Of a DNA stretch of 64,000 nt, positions 27,178 to 37,028 are shown one piece after another. The DNA comes from Sulfurovum sp. (GTDB taxonomy: Bacteria > Campylobacterota > Campylobacteria > Campylobacterales > Sulfurovaceae): NCBI GenBank assembly GCA_021166685.1, contig JAJPEU010000009.1, positions 61,055-125,054 of the forward strand, in the 5' to 3' direction. Made by a program: the position numbers and the translations under genes. Every line of letters begins with the position of its first letter. Position 1 is the first letter of the stretch. The notes below the pieces were generated by a model that searched no databases, was not told where the DNA came from, and saw nothing but the letters and a program-made list of their open reading frames with translations.

Positions 27178-28113
27178 TTAATCAAAACGTTTTATCTGCC
27201 TATGGCAATAGGGGATTTTGTTTTTCTTTTGATAATAATCCTGATGGTATGCCTCAGCCTCATAAAAATTATCCTTTTTAAGTATTTTTGTGGCTACCTT
27301 GAATCCCTTTTTTTCTAGCAGGCCGATAAGATTTTCAACAATACTCCTTTCATTTTGATCGCCTACAAACACCGCCGAAAGATACTGTTCTCCTATGTCC
27401 GGGCCTTGGCCGTTAATTTGTGTAGGATCATGTATCTCGAAAAATACTTTGGCAAGTGCTTCATAAGAGATGGCGGAAGGATCATAAGTGACTTCAACAA
27501 CCTCCAAATGTCCTGTTTTGCCGGAGACCACCTGCTCATAGGTGGGACTTTTGATGCTGCCGCCCATAAACCCTGAAATCACCTCTTTGACGCCATCAAG
27601 CTTTTCAAGATAGTACTCTACGCCCCAAAAGCATCCTCCCGCAAAATAAGCCTTCTTTAGCATTGTGCCGCTATCTCCTTTTTTTTCTTCAAACTGAAGC
27701 GATATGGAGTTTACGCAGTGTCTTGTATTTTTGGGAGTAAACCTCTCTCCCCTGAACACATGTCCAAGATGCGCGCCGCACTTGGAGCAAACTATTTCCA
27801 TGCGCTTTCCGTCGGCATCCATTTGCTCTTTGACGGCTCCCGGAATTGCATCATCGAAACTTGGCCATCCGCAATGCGAATTAAATTTATCCTTAGAAAC
27901 AAAAAGCGGCTGGCCGCATACTTTGCATTGGTACATACCTTCTTGAGTTGTATTCACATATTCTCCGGAAAAAGGCCTTTCGGTTCCTTTATCCACAATC
28001 ACATGCTTTTCTTCTGGCGATAGTTTTTTAATGCGCTCTGTCCAAGGCTTCATCTGATCTCCAATAAGTAGGGTTAAAAACAATGCTATCCACATAAGCC
28101 CTATTTTTTTCAT
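27178..28113 (-). CDS. msrAB: Exported methionine sulfoxide reductase, MsrB-MsrA fusion
   Basis: 311 aa from ATG 28113 (GGGAAA upstream). An N-terminal hydrophobic segment (IGLMWIALFLTLLIG) suggests export or anchoring. The MsrB domain (about residues 25-140) has zinc cysteines CKVC and CSKC and catalytic Cys in RHCVNS. The MsrA domain (about 150-305) carries GCFWGVE. The pair repairs both R- and S-methionine sulfoxide, here probably in periplasmic proteins. The order is MsrB first, the reverse of the Neisseria fusion. Confidence 0.93.
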   Translation of the reverse strand: MKKIGLMWIALFLTLLIGDQMKPWTERIKKLSPEEKHVIVDKGTERPFSGEYVNTTQEGMYQCKVCGQPLFVSKDKFNSHCGWPSFDDAIPGAVKEQMDADGKRMEIVCSKCGAHLGHVFRGERFTPKNTRHCVNSISLQFEEKKGDSGTMLKKAYFAGGCFWGVEYYLEKLDGVKEVISGFMGGSIKSPTYEQVVSGKTGHLEVVEVTYDPSAISYEALAKVFFEIHDPTQINGQGPDIGEQYLSAVFVGDQNERSIVENLIGLLEKKGFKVATKILKKDNFYEAEAYHQDYYQKKNKIPYCHRQIKRFD

Positions 28114-28170
28114 TACATTTCCCTTTATTTTTAACATGCTCTGCTAACGTTTTATGCATTTGTTATCCTT

Positions 28171-28554
28171 CTAGTCGCGTATGATCGCATATTTCCCGGA
28201 CCCCAGCAGAACAATCGCAAGCGAAGAGAGAAAAAACAGCATAGGCAACTCAATACTCCATGCCCCGTGAGCATTGATAGCAAAGATATCTTTGCTGTGT
28301 GCTAAATAGATAGCCCCTGCCATCGTTACCGCAATGATACCGGCCCACCATCTGCTTTTCCATCCCATGATAAGAAAAATGGGTGCAAGTATCTCGCCCA
28401 CATATACTCCATACCCAAAAAAATCCGGAAGATGATGCGCTGCAAGCATTCCCTTGATCGGGGCAATACCGTGTGTTGCTTTGTAAATACCGTGAAACAA
28501 CATCAAGCCCCCCACCATAACCCGCAACATAAGCTTTGCTATATTTTCATGCAT
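28171..28554 (-). CDS. DoxX family membrane protein
   Basis: 127 aa, four predicted membrane helices. N-terminal KLMLRVMVGGLMLFHGIYKATHG and GYGVYVGEILAPIFLIMGWKSRWWA are DoxX-type motifs. AAGGAG precedes the ATG. Members include thiosulfate:quinone oxidoreductase subunits and redox-stress proteins, but this one lacks a clear partner; it lies 57 bp upstream of the msr gene. Confidence 0.85.
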   Translation of the reverse strand: MHENIAKLMLRVMVGGLMLFHGIYKATHGIAPIKGMLAAHHLPDFFGYGVYVGEILAPIFLIMGWKSRWWAGIIAVTMAGAIYLAHSKDIFAINAHGAWSIELPMLFFLSSLAIVLLGSGKYAIIRD

Positions 28555-28927
28555 CTTCCGCTCCTTTGAATAAATCTAATTTCATCATTTTATCATAGCA
28601 TAAAATACACATTTTCCTATTAATTTTTAAGTATGCCAGTTTGCTTCTGTAAAAAATATTTATCTTCTTGGTACAACTTTCATCGATTCACCCGAAACAA
28701 TTTTTGATATTTTTTAAGCATTGCCGTACTGCCTTTGACAATCATTTGTTATATTTTAAAGAAATTTCTTTTTTCCTATAAAGTCTTATGTTTATATTTT
28801 TTGCTGTAACGATTTTAGTTACATCTTTAGAATTATTCCTTAATGATATTTATTATTTGTTGATAAATACTTGACATCATATTTAATTAGTTATACAATA
28901 TGAGCATATGTGCAAAAAGGTAAGGTT
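28555..28927 (+). promoter_or_regulatory. AT-rich spacer holding the cyd operon promoter
   Basis: TTGACA at 28871-28876, 17-bp spacer, TACAAT at 28894-28899: a near-consensus sigma-70 promoter 29 bp before the DUF4492 start. The rest of the 373-bp spacer is AT-rich with no ORF or strong hairpin. Confidence 0.65.
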
Positions 28928-29137
28928 ATGGATGTTATAAGACTTATTTATAAAATGTATGCGGAAGGATTCAGGAAGATGACTGTAGGCAAAACGCTAT
29001 GGAAAATAGTTTTTATAAAACTATTTGTGATTTTGATAGTACTGAAACTTTTTACGCACAACAAAACATTTCAAAGCGAATACAAAACAGATACCGAAAA
29101 ATCTGAATTTGTTTCATCTGCTTTAATCAGGAGATAA
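28928..29137 (+). CDS. DUF4492 membrane protein preceding cytochrome bd genes
   Basis: 69 aa from ATG 28928, with AAGG just upstream. One membrane helix (IVFIKLFVILIVLKLF) after the motif YAEGFRKMTVGKTLW, the DUF4492 signature. This family sits directly upstream of cydA in Bacteroidota and Campylobacterota. Two bases separate it from cydA. Possibly an assembly or accessory subunit; function not shown. Confidence 0.8.
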   Translation: MDVIRLIYKMYAEGFRKMTVGKTLWKIVFIKLFVILIVLKLFTHNKTFQSEYKTDTEKSEFVSSALIRR

Positions 29138-29139
29138 CC

Positions 29140-30666
29140 ATGGAAGAAACATTAGTAGACTGGAGCAGAGCACAATTTGCTTTGACCTCAATTTATCATT
29201 TTCTGTTTGTCCCTCTTACTTTGGGACTTGGTTTTATAGTGGCGTTTATGGAAACCATCTATGTTAAGACCGGTGATGAAAGATGGAAACAGATTACCAA
29301 ATTTTGGATGACATTGTTTGCAATCAACTTTGCCATAGGTGTCGCAACGGGTATTATTATGGAGTTTGAGTTCGGCACAAACTGGGCAAACTACAGTTGG
29401 TTTGTGGGCGACATTTTTGGAGCGCCTCTTGCAATTGAAGGTATTTTGGCATTTTTTATGGAAAGTACATTTTTTGCGGTAATGTTTTTTGGATGGAACA
29501 AGGTATCAAAAGGCTTTCATCTACTATCAACTTGGCTTGTGGCTATAGGATCAAATCTTTCGGCACTTTGGATTTTAGTTGCAAACGGATGGATGCAGCA
29601 CCCTGTAGGTATGGTATTTAACCCTGATACGGCAAGAAACGAAATGAGTAATTTTTGGGATGTAATACTTTCCCCGGTAGCCGTGAGTAAATTTTTACAT
29701 ACCATAGGAAGCGGTTACGTGATCGCCTCTTTATTTGTTGTGGGCATAAGCAGTTGGCTGATACTGAAAAATAAAGATATATGGATGGCTAAAAAATCCA
29801 TGATCATAGGAGCAACTTTTGGATTCATTACTTCACTTTTTATTATTTTTAGCGGTGATGAATCCGCACATCAGGTTGCCCTGACACAGCCGGTCAAACT
29901 GGCTGCCATGGAAGGTTTGTATGAAGGAAAAAAAGAAGCGGGTATTGTGGCGATAGGGATGCTCAATCCAAACAAAACACTTCAAAATAATGAAAATGCA
30001 TATCTGTTTGAGCTTGAGATTCCGTATATTCTATCGTTTCTTGGGTATCACGATATTAACGCCTATGTACCGGGGCTTAAAGATTTGGTTTGGGGAAACA
30101 GCAAACAAAACATCATGAGCACAGAAGAAAAGATCCAAAAAGGCAAACTTGCCGTTAAAGCATTTAAAGAATATAAAAATGCAAAACATGCCGACAATCA
30201 CGAAAAAGCAAACGAAGCAAAAATGGTTTTGGATGAGAATATGGCATATTTTGGGTATGGATATTTAAAAAAACCGGAGGATGTTGTTCCGCCCGTTGCT
30301 TTAACATTTTATTCCTTTCATCTGATGGTAATCCTGGGAATTTGGTTTATGATACTTTTTGCCCTTGTTTTGTTTATTGTTAAAAAAAGAGAAATTTCTG
30401 ATTATAAACTCATTTTAAGATCTGCTCTTTGGTCAATACCTCTTGGGTATATCGCCGCCGAAGCCGGATGGATTGTAGCCGAAGTCGGCAGACAGCCATG
30501 GGCTGTACAAGACCTTATGCCGGTTGGCGTAGCGGTTACAAATATTTCGAGCACAAATGTAATGATAACATTTTGGCTCTTTGCTGTTCTGTTTACTGCA
30601 TTATTGATTGCTGAAATAAAAATTATGGCAAAACAAATTAAACTTGGATTTGAAGGAGGACACTAA
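29140..30666 (+). CDS. cydA: Cytochrome bd-type quinol oxidase subunit I
   Basis: 508 aa, about nine membrane helices. Haem b595 ligand His20 (SIYHFLFVPLTLG), b558 ligands His near 186 (KFLHTIGSGYV) and the Met of HLMVILG are visible, as is GWIVAEVGRQPW. The hydrophilic Q-loop region (about residues 255-385) is present. Oxidises quinol and reduces oxygen with high affinity, useful under microaerobic conditions. Preceded by CAGGAG. Confidence 0.96.
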   Translation: MEETLVDWSRAQFALTSIYHFLFVPLTLGLGFIVAFMETIYVKTGDERWKQITKFWMTLFAINFAIGVATGIIMEFEFGTNWANYSWFVGDIFGAPLAIEGILAFFMESTFFAVMFFGWNKVSKGFHLLSTWLVAIGSNLSALWILVANGWMQHPVGMVFNPDTARNEMSNFWDVILSPVAVSKFLHTIGSGYVIASLFVVGISSWLILKNKDIWMAKKSMIIGATFGFITSLFIIFSGDESAHQVALTQPVKLAAMEGLYEGKKEAGIVAIGMLNPNKTLQNNENAYLFELEIPYILSFLGYHDINAYVPGLKDLVWGNSKQNIMSTEEKIQKGKLAVKAFKEYKNAKHADNHEKANEAKMVLDENMAYFGYGYLKKPEDVVPPVALTFYSFHLMVILGIWFMILFALVLFIVKKREISDYKLILRSALWSIPLGYIAAEAGWIVAEVGRQPWAVQDLMPVGVAVTNISSTNVMITFWLFAVLFTALLIAEIKIMAKQIKLGFEGGH

Positions 30667-30667
30667 G

Positions 30668-31798
30668 ATGTTTGAAAATTTATCTTTGCTGCAATTGCAG
30701 CAATATTGGTGGATGATAATCTCTCTGCTTGGAGGATTATTTGTTTTTATGCTGTTTGTACAAGGAGGACAAACTCTTTTAAATGCTCTTTCTGCAAACG
30801 AAACGGAAAAAACGATGATGGTTAACAGTCTAGGAAGAAAATGGGAACTTGGATTTACCACTTTGGTGTTATTTGGCGGAGCACTTTTTGCCGCCTTTCC
30901 TCTTTTTTACAGTACAAGTTTCGGCGGGGCATACTGGGTATGGATGGCAATTCTTTTTTGCTTTATAATTCAAGCCGTTAGCTATGAATACAGAATAAAA
31001 CCAAATAACTTTTTTGGCCAAAAAACCTATGAAATATTTTTGTATATTAACGGGAATATAGGCGTATTTTTGTTAGGTGTTGCCATAAGTACTTTTTTTA
31101 GCGGCAGCGAATTTTTCATAGATGAGAGAAATTTTTCATATTGGCAAAACAGCCTGAGAGGTCTAGAAGCGTTACTGAACCCATTAAATTATTTGCTTGG
31201 GTTTGCTTTGGTTTTTTTGTCAAAAATCTTAGGCGCATTATATTTTATAAACAATATAAATTATCAAGACATACAGCATAGAGCTATCAACTCAATTAAA
31301 TTTAACATGATTGCATTTTTAATATTCTTTCTTGGTTTTCTTGTCTGGGTTTTGACAAAAGACGGTTTCGCTATCAATGAAACTGGTTCAATTTATATAC
31401 AGCCTTTTAAATATTTGTTTAACTTTCTCACTATGCCTATCGTTCTAGCTATGTTTTTGGCGGGTGTTGCTATGGTAATTACAGCAGTTTTTATGACAAT
31501 TCGTTTTAACAAATCTTCCTGCATTAAAACTGGAGGAATGGGCGCAGTATTAGCAGTAACTGCACTGCTATTGAATGTAGGACTCAATAACACCGCCTAC
31601 TATCCTTCTACTTTTGATTTACAAAGCTCTTTAACAATTATGAACAGTTCGGGCAGTCACTATACCTTGAAGGTTATGGGATATGTTTCCTTGATGGTTC
31701 CTTTTGTTTTAGGATACATAGTGTACGCCTGGTATCAAATGGATAAAACAAAAATTACAAAAGAAGAAATTGAAGCGCCTGATGCGCACAATTATTAG
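30668..31798 (+). CDS. cydB: Cytochrome bd-type quinol oxidase subunit II
   Basis: 376 aa from ATG 30668, one base after the cydA stop, with GGAGG upstream; the longer frame from 30644 would overlap cydA. Eight or nine helices. LQLQQYWWMIISLLGGLFVFMLFVQGGQTL is the CydB start (W and QGG motif). It supports haem-containing subunit I. Ends next to a possible CydX-like ORF. Confidence 0.95.
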   Translation: MFENLSLLQLQQYWWMIISLLGGLFVFMLFVQGGQTLLNALSANETEKTMMVNSLGRKWELGFTTLVLFGGALFAAFPLFYSTSFGGAYWVWMAILFCFIIQAVSYEYRIKPNNFFGQKTYEIFLYINGNIGVFLLGVAISTFFSGSEFFIDERNFSYWQNSLRGLEALLNPLNYLLGFALVFLSKILGALYFINNINYQDIQHRAINSIKFNMIAFLIFFLGFLVWVLTKDGFAINETGSIYIQPFKYLFNFLTMPIVLAMFLAGVAMVITAVFMTIRFNKSSCIKTGGMGAVLAVTALLLNVGLNNTAYYPSTFDLQSSLTIMNSSGSHYTLKVMGYVSLMVPFVLGYIVYAWYQMDKTKITKEEIEAPDAHNY

Positions 31799-31807
31799 GA
31801 GAAAAAG

Positions 31808-31930
31808 ATGGATTATACAGTTTCGTTATTTTGGCTCAGTCTTTGGCCTGCAATCCTATATCTAGGCTATAAAATTTCACTGAAAAATGTAAAAGAACCA
31901 AAAAATGGAAACAATATCTTTAAAAAATGA
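31808..31930 (+). CDS. CydX-like 40-aa membrane peptide after cydB
   Basis: ATG 31808, nine bases after the cydB stop, with TAGGAGA seven bases upstream. One helix (VSLFWLSLWPAILYLGYKI) and a basic C-terminus (KNGNNIFKK). CydX/AppX in Proteobacteria are 30-40 aa single-helix subunits encoded directly after cydB and needed for stability. The position, size and aromatic helix match; the sequence does not match classical CydX, so this is an inferred analogue. Confidence 0.6.
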   Translation: MDYTVSLFWLSLWPAILYLGYKISLKNVKEPKNGNNIFKK

Positions 31931-31994
31931 ATAAAATTTAAAGTACTTGATTGAGATGAAATTACATTTGCGATTAGAATCGGTGAAATGAGTG

Positions 31995-32082
31995 TGGCCG
32001 GGAGAGGGGGATTCGAACCCCCGGAAGTGTTACCTTCGCCGGTTTTCAAGACCGGTGTATTCAACCGCTCTACCATCTCCCG
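31995..32082 (-). tRNA. tRNA-Ser (TGA anticodon)
   Basis: 88 nt with CCA. Acceptor CGGGAGA/TCTCCCG, anticodon loop CTTGAAA (TGA), long variable arm, T-loop TTCGAAT. Last of three minus-strand tRNAs (Leu, Cys, Ser). Confidence 0.96.
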
Positions 32083-32137
32083 ATGGTTATAAAAAGAATA
32101 AAATTTTATCTTAAAAAGATAAAATTCAGTTTAAAGA

Positions 32138-32211
32138 TGGAGGAGCTACCCGGATTTGAACCGGGGATAGCAGCTTTGCAGGCTGCGGCCTTACCGCTTG
32201 GCGATAGCTCC
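32138..32211 (-). tRNA. tRNA-Cys (GCA anticodon)
   Basis: 74 nt with CCA. Acceptor GGAGCTA/TAGCTCC, anticodon stem GCAGC/GCTGC with loop CTGCAAA (GCA). Lies 5 bp downstream of tRNA-Leu, so they form one transcript. Confidence 0.96.
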
Positions 32212-32216
32212 AAAGG

Positions 32217-32304
32217 TGGTGCCCGGAGCCGGACTCGAACCGGCACAGCTGCAATAGCCGGGGGATTTTAAGTCCCCTGTGTCTACCGATTTCACCATCC
32301 GGGC
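32217..32304 (-). tRNA. tRNA-Leu (TAA anticodon)
   Basis: 88 nt with CCA. Acceptor GCCCGGA/TCCGGGC, anticodon stem GGGGA/TCCCC with loop CTTAAAA (TAA), class II variable arm. Confidence 0.96.
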
Positions 32305-32425
32305 ATCATAGAAACACCATTTAAACAATTATAAATTTATACATTTCTAGTCTCTTCTGACTTGCAATGAATTCAGTAAGATTAATCGATTGTGATCCGT
32401 TTCTCATCAAGAGGATTTTTATTTA

Positions 32426-32500
32426 TGGAGCGGGCGAACGGATTCGAACCGTCGACCCTAACCTTGGCAAGGTTATGCTCTACCCCTGAGCTACGCCCGC
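32426..32500 (-). tRNA. tRNA-Gly (GCC anticodon)
   Basis: 75 nt with CCA. Acceptor GCGGGCG/CGCCCGC, anticodon stem TAACC/GGTTA with loop TTGCCAA (GCC). Lies 121 bp upstream of the Leu-Cys-Ser group on the same strand. Confidence 0.96.
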
Positions 32501-32673
32501 ACCCCAACAACCATTCAAAAAGAGTTTAATCCGAAAATGGAATGAGATTATAGCTAAAAAATATTTTAATGTAAAGAGAAAACCATGCTTTTATGACAAA
32601 AAAATAATTTATTCTGCTCTTTTTGAGTACGAAAGTGCTATAATCATTCAAATTATCTTAAAGGTTCTTAACA

Positions 32674-34362
32674 ATGAGAAGTGATGAAATAAAACAGGGG
32701 TTCAATAGAGCCCCCCACAGAAGCTTGCTTCGTGCTACAGGATTGAAAGATGAAGATTTTAGCAAACCGTTTATCGGTGTGGCAAACTCTTTTATCGAAA
32801 TTATCCCCGGACATTTTTTTCTCAACAAGGTGTCAGAAATCATCAAAGCAGAGATACGCGCAAACGGCTGCATTCCTTTTGAATTCAACACTATTGGAGT
32901 TGATGATGGAATTGCAATGGGACATGATGGTATGCTCTACTCTCTTCCAAGCCGTGAACTTATTGCCAACTCCATAGAGACAGTAATGAATGCTCACAAG
33001 CTTGATGCAATGATTGCCATTCCCAACTGCGATAAAATCGTTCCGGGCATGATTATGGGTGCGCTGCGCGTAAATGTACCAACAATATTTGTATCTGGCG
33101 GGCCAATGCAAAAAGGATACACAAAGGATGGAATGCCTATCGACCTTGCTTTTGCCTTTGAAGCAGTTGGAAGGCATGAAACAGGTGAAATTACCGATGA
33201 AGAGCTTTATGATATCGAATGCCATGCGTGTCCAAGCGGCGGCTCATGTTCTGGAATGTTTACAGCCAACTCCATGAATACACTCATGGAAGCAATGGGA
33301 ATAGCGCTTCCCGGAAACGGAACCATTCTTGCTTTGACTCCCGAAAGAACAGAGCTTTACAAAAAAGCAGCTCGCCGTATCTGTGAAATAGCTAAATCCG
33401 AACAAGCAGAACGTGAAAAATATAAACTTAGAAACATTCTTAATGAAAATGCTGTACGCAATGCATTTGCTGTGGATATGGCAATGGGAGGAAGTTCTAA
33501 TACTGTTTTGCATATGCTGGCCATAGCAAAAGAAGCTGAGGTGAACTTCAATCTTGAAGATGTAAACGCCATAAGCAAGCGGGTTTCTCATATAGCAAAA
33601 ATCTCTCCTTCTTTAACAACAGTACACATGGAGGATATCAATAAAGCCGGTGGAGTCAATGCCGTCATGCATGAGATGATGAAGCGTGGAGATCATGTTC
33701 TTATTGATAACCTTACTATTACGGGCGAAAGTTTGTATAAAAAAATAGCGGGTGCTGAAATTTTAGATACCACTATAATTCACACTATAGACAATCCCTA
33801 CTCAGAAGTTGGCGGGCTTGCCATACTTTATGGAAATCTTGCCGAACAGGGAGCTGTTATCAAAACGGCGGGCATCACAGGAAGTAGGGTTTTTACTGGT
33901 TCTGCGGTATGTTTTAATTCCCAAGATGAAGCTATCGAAGGTATTCTCAAGGGAAAAGTAAAAGCCGGAAACGTAGTTGTTATTCGCTACGAAGGCCCCA
34001 AAGGCGGCCCGGGAATGCAAGAGATGCTAAGCCCGACAAGCCTTATTATGGGGATGGGGCTTGGCGATAAAGTTGCATTGGTTACCGACGGAAGATTTTC
34101 CGGTGCAACCAGAGGTGCAAGCATTGGGCATGTCAGCCCTGAAGCCGCCGAGGGTGGTTTGATCGGATTGCTTCAGGATGGTGATGAAATTTTTATTGAT
34201 GTGGACAATTATATACTGGAAGCAAAACTTACCTTTGAGGAAATAGCAGAAAGAAGAGATCGTTTTAAACCTATCGTTAAACCTCTTGCAAGCAAATGGC
34301 TCAAACAATATAGAGCTCTAGTTACCAATGCCAGCTCCGGGGCTGTTTTGGAAACAGAATAA
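32674..34362 (+). CDS. ilvD: Dihydroxy-acid dehydratase
   Basis: 562 aa. Third common step of valine/isoleucine synthesis: dehydration of 2,3-dihydroxy acids to 2-keto acids. Cluster-binding cysteines lie in [11 protein letters not shown] and [16 protein letters not shown], and the C-terminal [10 protein letters not shown] motif is present. AAGG lies ten bases upstream of the start. Single gene; other ilv genes are not in the window and I see no attenuator. Confidence 0.97.
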   Translation: MRSDEIKQGFNRAPHRSLLRATGLKDEDFSKPFIGVANSFIEIIPGHFFLNKVSEIIKAEIRANGCIPFEFNTIGVDDGIAMGHDGMLYSLPSRELIANSIETVMNAHKLDAMIAIPNCDKIVPGMIMGALRVNVPTIFVSGGPMQKGYTKDGMPIDLAFAFEAVGRHETGEITDEELYDIECHACPSGGSCSGMFTANSMNTLMEAMGIALPGNGTILALTPERTELYKKAARRICEIAKSEQAEREKYKLRNILNENAVRNAFAVDMAMGGSSNTVLHMLAIAKEAEVNFNLEDVNAISKRVSHIAKISPSLTTVHMEDINKAGGVNAVMHEMMKRGDHVLIDNLTITGESLYKKIAGAEILDTTIIHTIDNPYSEVGGLAILYGNLAEQGAVIKTAGITGSRVFTGSAVCFNSQDEAIEGILKGKVKAGNVVVIRYEGPKGGPGMQEMLSPTSLIMGMGLGDKVALVTDGRFSGATRGASIGHVSPEAAEGGLIGLLQDGDEIFIDVDNYILEAKLTFEEIAERRDRFKPIVKPLASKWLKQYRALVTNASSGAVLETE

Positions 34363-34422
34363 AACAAAGCAAAGACTCTCGTTTTTAGAGGGCCTTTGGA
34401 GGAAAATATAATTTAGAAAATT

Positions 34423-35466
34423 TTAGAGGGATGTTGAAGTTGGAGGAGTAACTCTTCTTGCGACTTTAAATCTTTCGTTATAAAAAGATTTTGATAAATC
34501 AGTTATAACCACTTTATTTTTAGCTGAACTCGCATGGATGAATTTACCATCCCCGATATAAATACCTACATGATTAACATATCCTTTGCGACTTTTGGAT
34601 GTATCAAAAAATACAAGATCGCCTTTGCGCAACTCTTTTTTGCTTACAGGTTTGCCCACTTTGGACTGTGCTATCGCTCTTCTTGGAAGGCTGATGCCAT
34701 TTTTCTTATATACATAAGTCGTCAAACCTGAACAATCAAAAGTATCTCTATTTCCTGTTGCGCCCCAAACATATTTTTTTCCCAATTTTTGCTTTGCCAA
34801 AGAAGTAATTCTTGTAGGCTCAACATTGCAAATATTTTCGGATTTGGTTTTTGTAGTTTTTGTAGATAATTTTTGATTATTTTTTTGAGTATGCTTGCTT
34901 TCCAACGGAGCCGCATGGGAAATAAGAGCTGTTTTAAGGGCCTTATTTGACTGATCATTTTTTGCCGCCAATGTTTTTATTGTTTTTTTATTTTCTTTGT
35001 TTGGCTTAGTCGTTTTGGAGGCAACCTGAATTATTTTTTGATTGCTGTTTTGAATATTTGTTTTTTGGGGCACCTGTATCATTCTGCCGAGCTTAAGTGT
35101 TTCTCCGCTTTTAATGCCGTTTACACTCCTTATCTCATTGACGGTTGTGTGGTATTTGCGGGCTATAGCAAAAAGGGTATCCCCTTGGCAAATAATATGT
35201 GCTGTAGATTTTACACTACTTTTTTGTGCTATTTTTTTGCTTATTTTAGTGTTCGATGGCACTTTTAATACGTTGCCGAGCTTAAGAATTTCTCCCTTCT
35301 TGATGCTATTGGCCTTTTGGAGTTCTGCAACACTGGTATCATACTTTTTAGCTATTGTATAAAGAGAGTCGCCACTTTTTATAGTATGGTTAATTAATTT
35401 TCCAGATGCATAAATTGTTGTAGTTGAGAGAGACATTGCAAGCAATAGTGTATAAAATTTCTTCAA
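34423..35466 (-). CDS. LysM-LysM-NlpC/P60 cell-wall hydrolase
   Basis: 347 aa from TTG 35466 (AAGGAG seven bases upstream; no ATG fits). Signal peptide residues 1-20. LysM 1 is about 25-70 (HTIKSGDSLYTIAKKYDTSV), LysM 2 about 90-135 (ICQGDTLFAIARKYHTTV), then a Lys/Thr/Asn-rich linker. The NlpC/P60 domain (about 220-340) carries the catalytic Cys in DTFDCSGLT, His in YVNHVGIYIG and a third polar residue in KFIHASS. Likely a periplasmic peptidoglycan endopeptidase. Confidence 0.93.
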   Translation of the reverse strand: MKKFYTLLLAMSLSTTTIYASGKLINHTIKSGDSLYTIAKKYDTSVAELQKANSIKKGEILKLGNVLKVPSNTKISKKIAQKSSVKSTAHIICQGDTLFAIARKYHTTVNEIRSVNGIKSGETLKLGRMIQVPQKTNIQNSNQKIIQVASKTTKPNKENKKTIKTLAAKNDQSNKALKTALISHAAPLESKHTQKNNQKLSTKTTKTKSENICNVEPTRITSLAKQKLGKKYVWGATGNRDTFDCSGLTTYVYKKNGISLPRRAIAQSKVGKPVSKKELRKGDLVFFDTSKSRKGYVNHVGIYIGDGKFIHASSAKNKVVITDLSKSFYNERFKVARRVTPPTSTSL

Positions 35467-35704
35467 AAATACTCCTTCTTGTTAGACTTTTAATTTCAGA
35501 ATGATGACATATGTCAAAAACGTTCTACCATTCTAACGACTTTAAATTAACAAAAAATGAACATTGGTTGAATTTTAACTTAAATGCTCTATGGCCTTCA
35601 ATCGTCATTTAAACAATCAACAAACCGAACACTATTAGTCTCCTTGTGCTCTTGCTTGCATTTGTTTCAAAACAGCTATTTCACATTTTGTCCACGAATC
35701 ATTG

Positions 35705-35710
35705 TATAAT
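35705..35710 (+). promoter_or_regulatory. -10 box before small lipoprotein gene
   Basis: TATAAT at 35705-35710 preceded by TTG, about 39 bp before the ATG; no clear -35. The rest of the 282-bp spacer (35467-35748) is AT-rich without other features. Confidence 0.5.
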
Positions 35711-35748
35711 AATCATAAATTGTTTATAAAAATAAAAGAGGGTGAATT

Positions 35749-36237
35749 ATGAAACGTATATTGATTTCAGGTATTGTACTTCTTGCATTAAGCGGATGCC
35801 AAGACAGCAAAGAAGAACAGGCTCGACATGATGCAATAATTGCACAAGAAGCCAGAGAACAACTGCTGGAGGAACTTAAAGCCAAAGAAACTGCAGAACA
35901 AAAAGCCAAAGAAGAGAAAGAAAAAGATTCAAAACTTTCACAGATGGGTGTCACGATAGACAAAGGTGTACTGACTGTCGACACCAACAAAACTAAAGGT
36001 TTTTTTCAGGATTTGGGCAATAAGCTGGAAAATAAAATGAAAACGATAAGCAAAGATCTTGACGATGGCACACTTAACGAAAAAGAGGCGGGCATAGAGC
36101 TCAATAAAACACATATCAATATTGATCTTAATAAAACTAAGAGTTTTCTTGATGATTGGAGTGTAAAAATGCAGGCACTCATAAAAGAGTTGAACACCAT
36201 AATAAAAGAGCTTGACGAAAAAGCCGACAATGAATAA
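35749..36237 (+). CDS. Small coiled-coil lipoprotein
   Basis: 162 aa. Lipobox LSGC (residue 18). Residues 20-62 are Glu/Lys-rich and heptad-like. The C-terminal half contains two related units built on DTNKTKGFFQDLGNKLENKM and DLNKTKSFLDDWSVKMQALI, each preceded by a short strand (GVLTVDT, HINIDL). No known domain recognised. Convergent with rplT, sharing a terminator hairpin. Confidence 0.7.
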   Translation: MKRILISGIVLLALSGCQDSKEEQARHDAIIAQEAREQLLEELKAKETAEQKAKEEKEKDSKLSQMGVTIDKGVLTVDTNKTKGFFQDLGNKLENKMKTISKDLDDGTLNEKEAGIELNKTHINIDLNKTKSFLDDWSVKMQALIKELNTIIKELDEKADNE

Positions 36238-36287
36238 ATGAAGTTTAAAAGATTTATTTGATTGGGGTTGGCGAAAAATAAATAAAT

Positions 36288-36311
36288 GAAGTACGCCAAG
36301 GGCGTAACTTC
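36288..36311 (-). terminator. Terminator of the infC-rpmI-rplT operon (probably bidirectional)
   Basis: Ten-bp stem with one bulged base (36288-36297 with 36301-36311) and a 3-nt loop. On the minus strand ATTTATTTATTTTTC follows directly. It lies 10 bp past the rplT stop and about 50 bp past the opposing lipoprotein stop. Confidence 0.65.
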
Positions 36312-36321
36312 TAAACAAAAA

Positions 36322-36678
36322 TTATTTTGCCAGTGCCGCTTTTGAGGCAGTAGCTAGTTTTGTGAAGGCTTCAGGTGCATTCATTGCCATGTCCGCAAGA
36401 ATTTTTCTATCAAGTTCAATATTTGCAAGTTTAAGACCATGCATAAATCTTGAATAATTCAAGTCGTTTAATCTTGCAGCTGCATTTATACGAATGATCC
36501 AAAGTCTTCTGAAATCTCTTTTTTTCTGTCTTCTGTCTCTGTAAGCATATACCAATGAACGCTCGAGTTGCTCTTTCGCTTTTCTGAAGTGTTTTCTTCT
36601 TCCGCTATAGAATCCTCTTGCTTGTTTTAATAATCTTTTATGTCTTCTGTGTCTAACGACACCTGTTTTTACTCTCAT
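36322..36678 (-). CDS. rplT: 50S ribosomal protein L20
   Basis: 118 aa. [37 protein letters not shown] start and [26 protein letters not shown] are diagnostic. Needed for early 50S assembly; in other bacteria L20 represses this operon. Confidence 0.98.
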   Translation of the reverse strand: MRVKTGVVRHRRHKRLLKQARGFYSGRRKHFRKAKEQLERSLVYAYRDRRQKKRDFRRLWIIRINAAARLNDLNYSRFMHGLKLANIELDRKILADMAMNAPEAFTKLATASKAALAK

Positions 36679-36785
36679 GGTTTTCCTTTACCTTATCTTG
36701 TACCCTTATCGGGTTTTAGTAGGTGTCAAACATGTTCGTTTGAACTTGCCTCATTATTGAGGGAATACTACTTTGCAGGATTAAC

Positions 36786-36977
36786 TTAGTTAATCATCTC
36801 TTTGATGTTTTTAGCATCAACACTATCAACATGCTTAGGGCTTCTCATACTTCTGTGGTGTTTACCATCCACTTTAGTAAGGATGTGGCTTCTAAATGCC
36901 GTTCCTCTTTTGATTTTGCCGCTTTTTTTAATTTTAAAACGCTTTACGGCGCCTTTAACGCTTTTCATTTTAGGCAT
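36786..36977 (-). CDS. rpmI: 50S ribosomal protein L35
   Basis: 63 aa, [28 protein letters not shown] start and [13 protein letters not shown] near the end. It is followed by rplT after 107 bp. Confidence 0.97.
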   Translation of the reverse strand: MPKMKSVKGAVKRFKIKKSGKIKRGTAFRSHILTKVDGKHHRSMRSPKHVDSVDAKNIKEMIN

Positions 36978-37028
36978 ATGCTTACTCCCTATTGAATTTT
37001 TTCTATACTTAACAGAAAATGGGACGCA

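Noticed and set aside
32083-32271. 62-aa plus-strand ORF over tRNA-Cys and tRNA-Leu
   Set aside because: Reads the antisense strand of two tRNA genes; typical spurious prediction.
32500-32673. Leader-peptide attenuator for ilvD
   Set aside because: The spacer has no run of Val/Ile/Leu codons with a ribosome binding site and no terminator-like hairpin.
34363-34422. Possible terminator between ilvD and the NlpC gene
   Set aside because: CTCT/AGAG and CAAAG/CTTTG pairings exist but are interrupted and no T-run follows in either direction.
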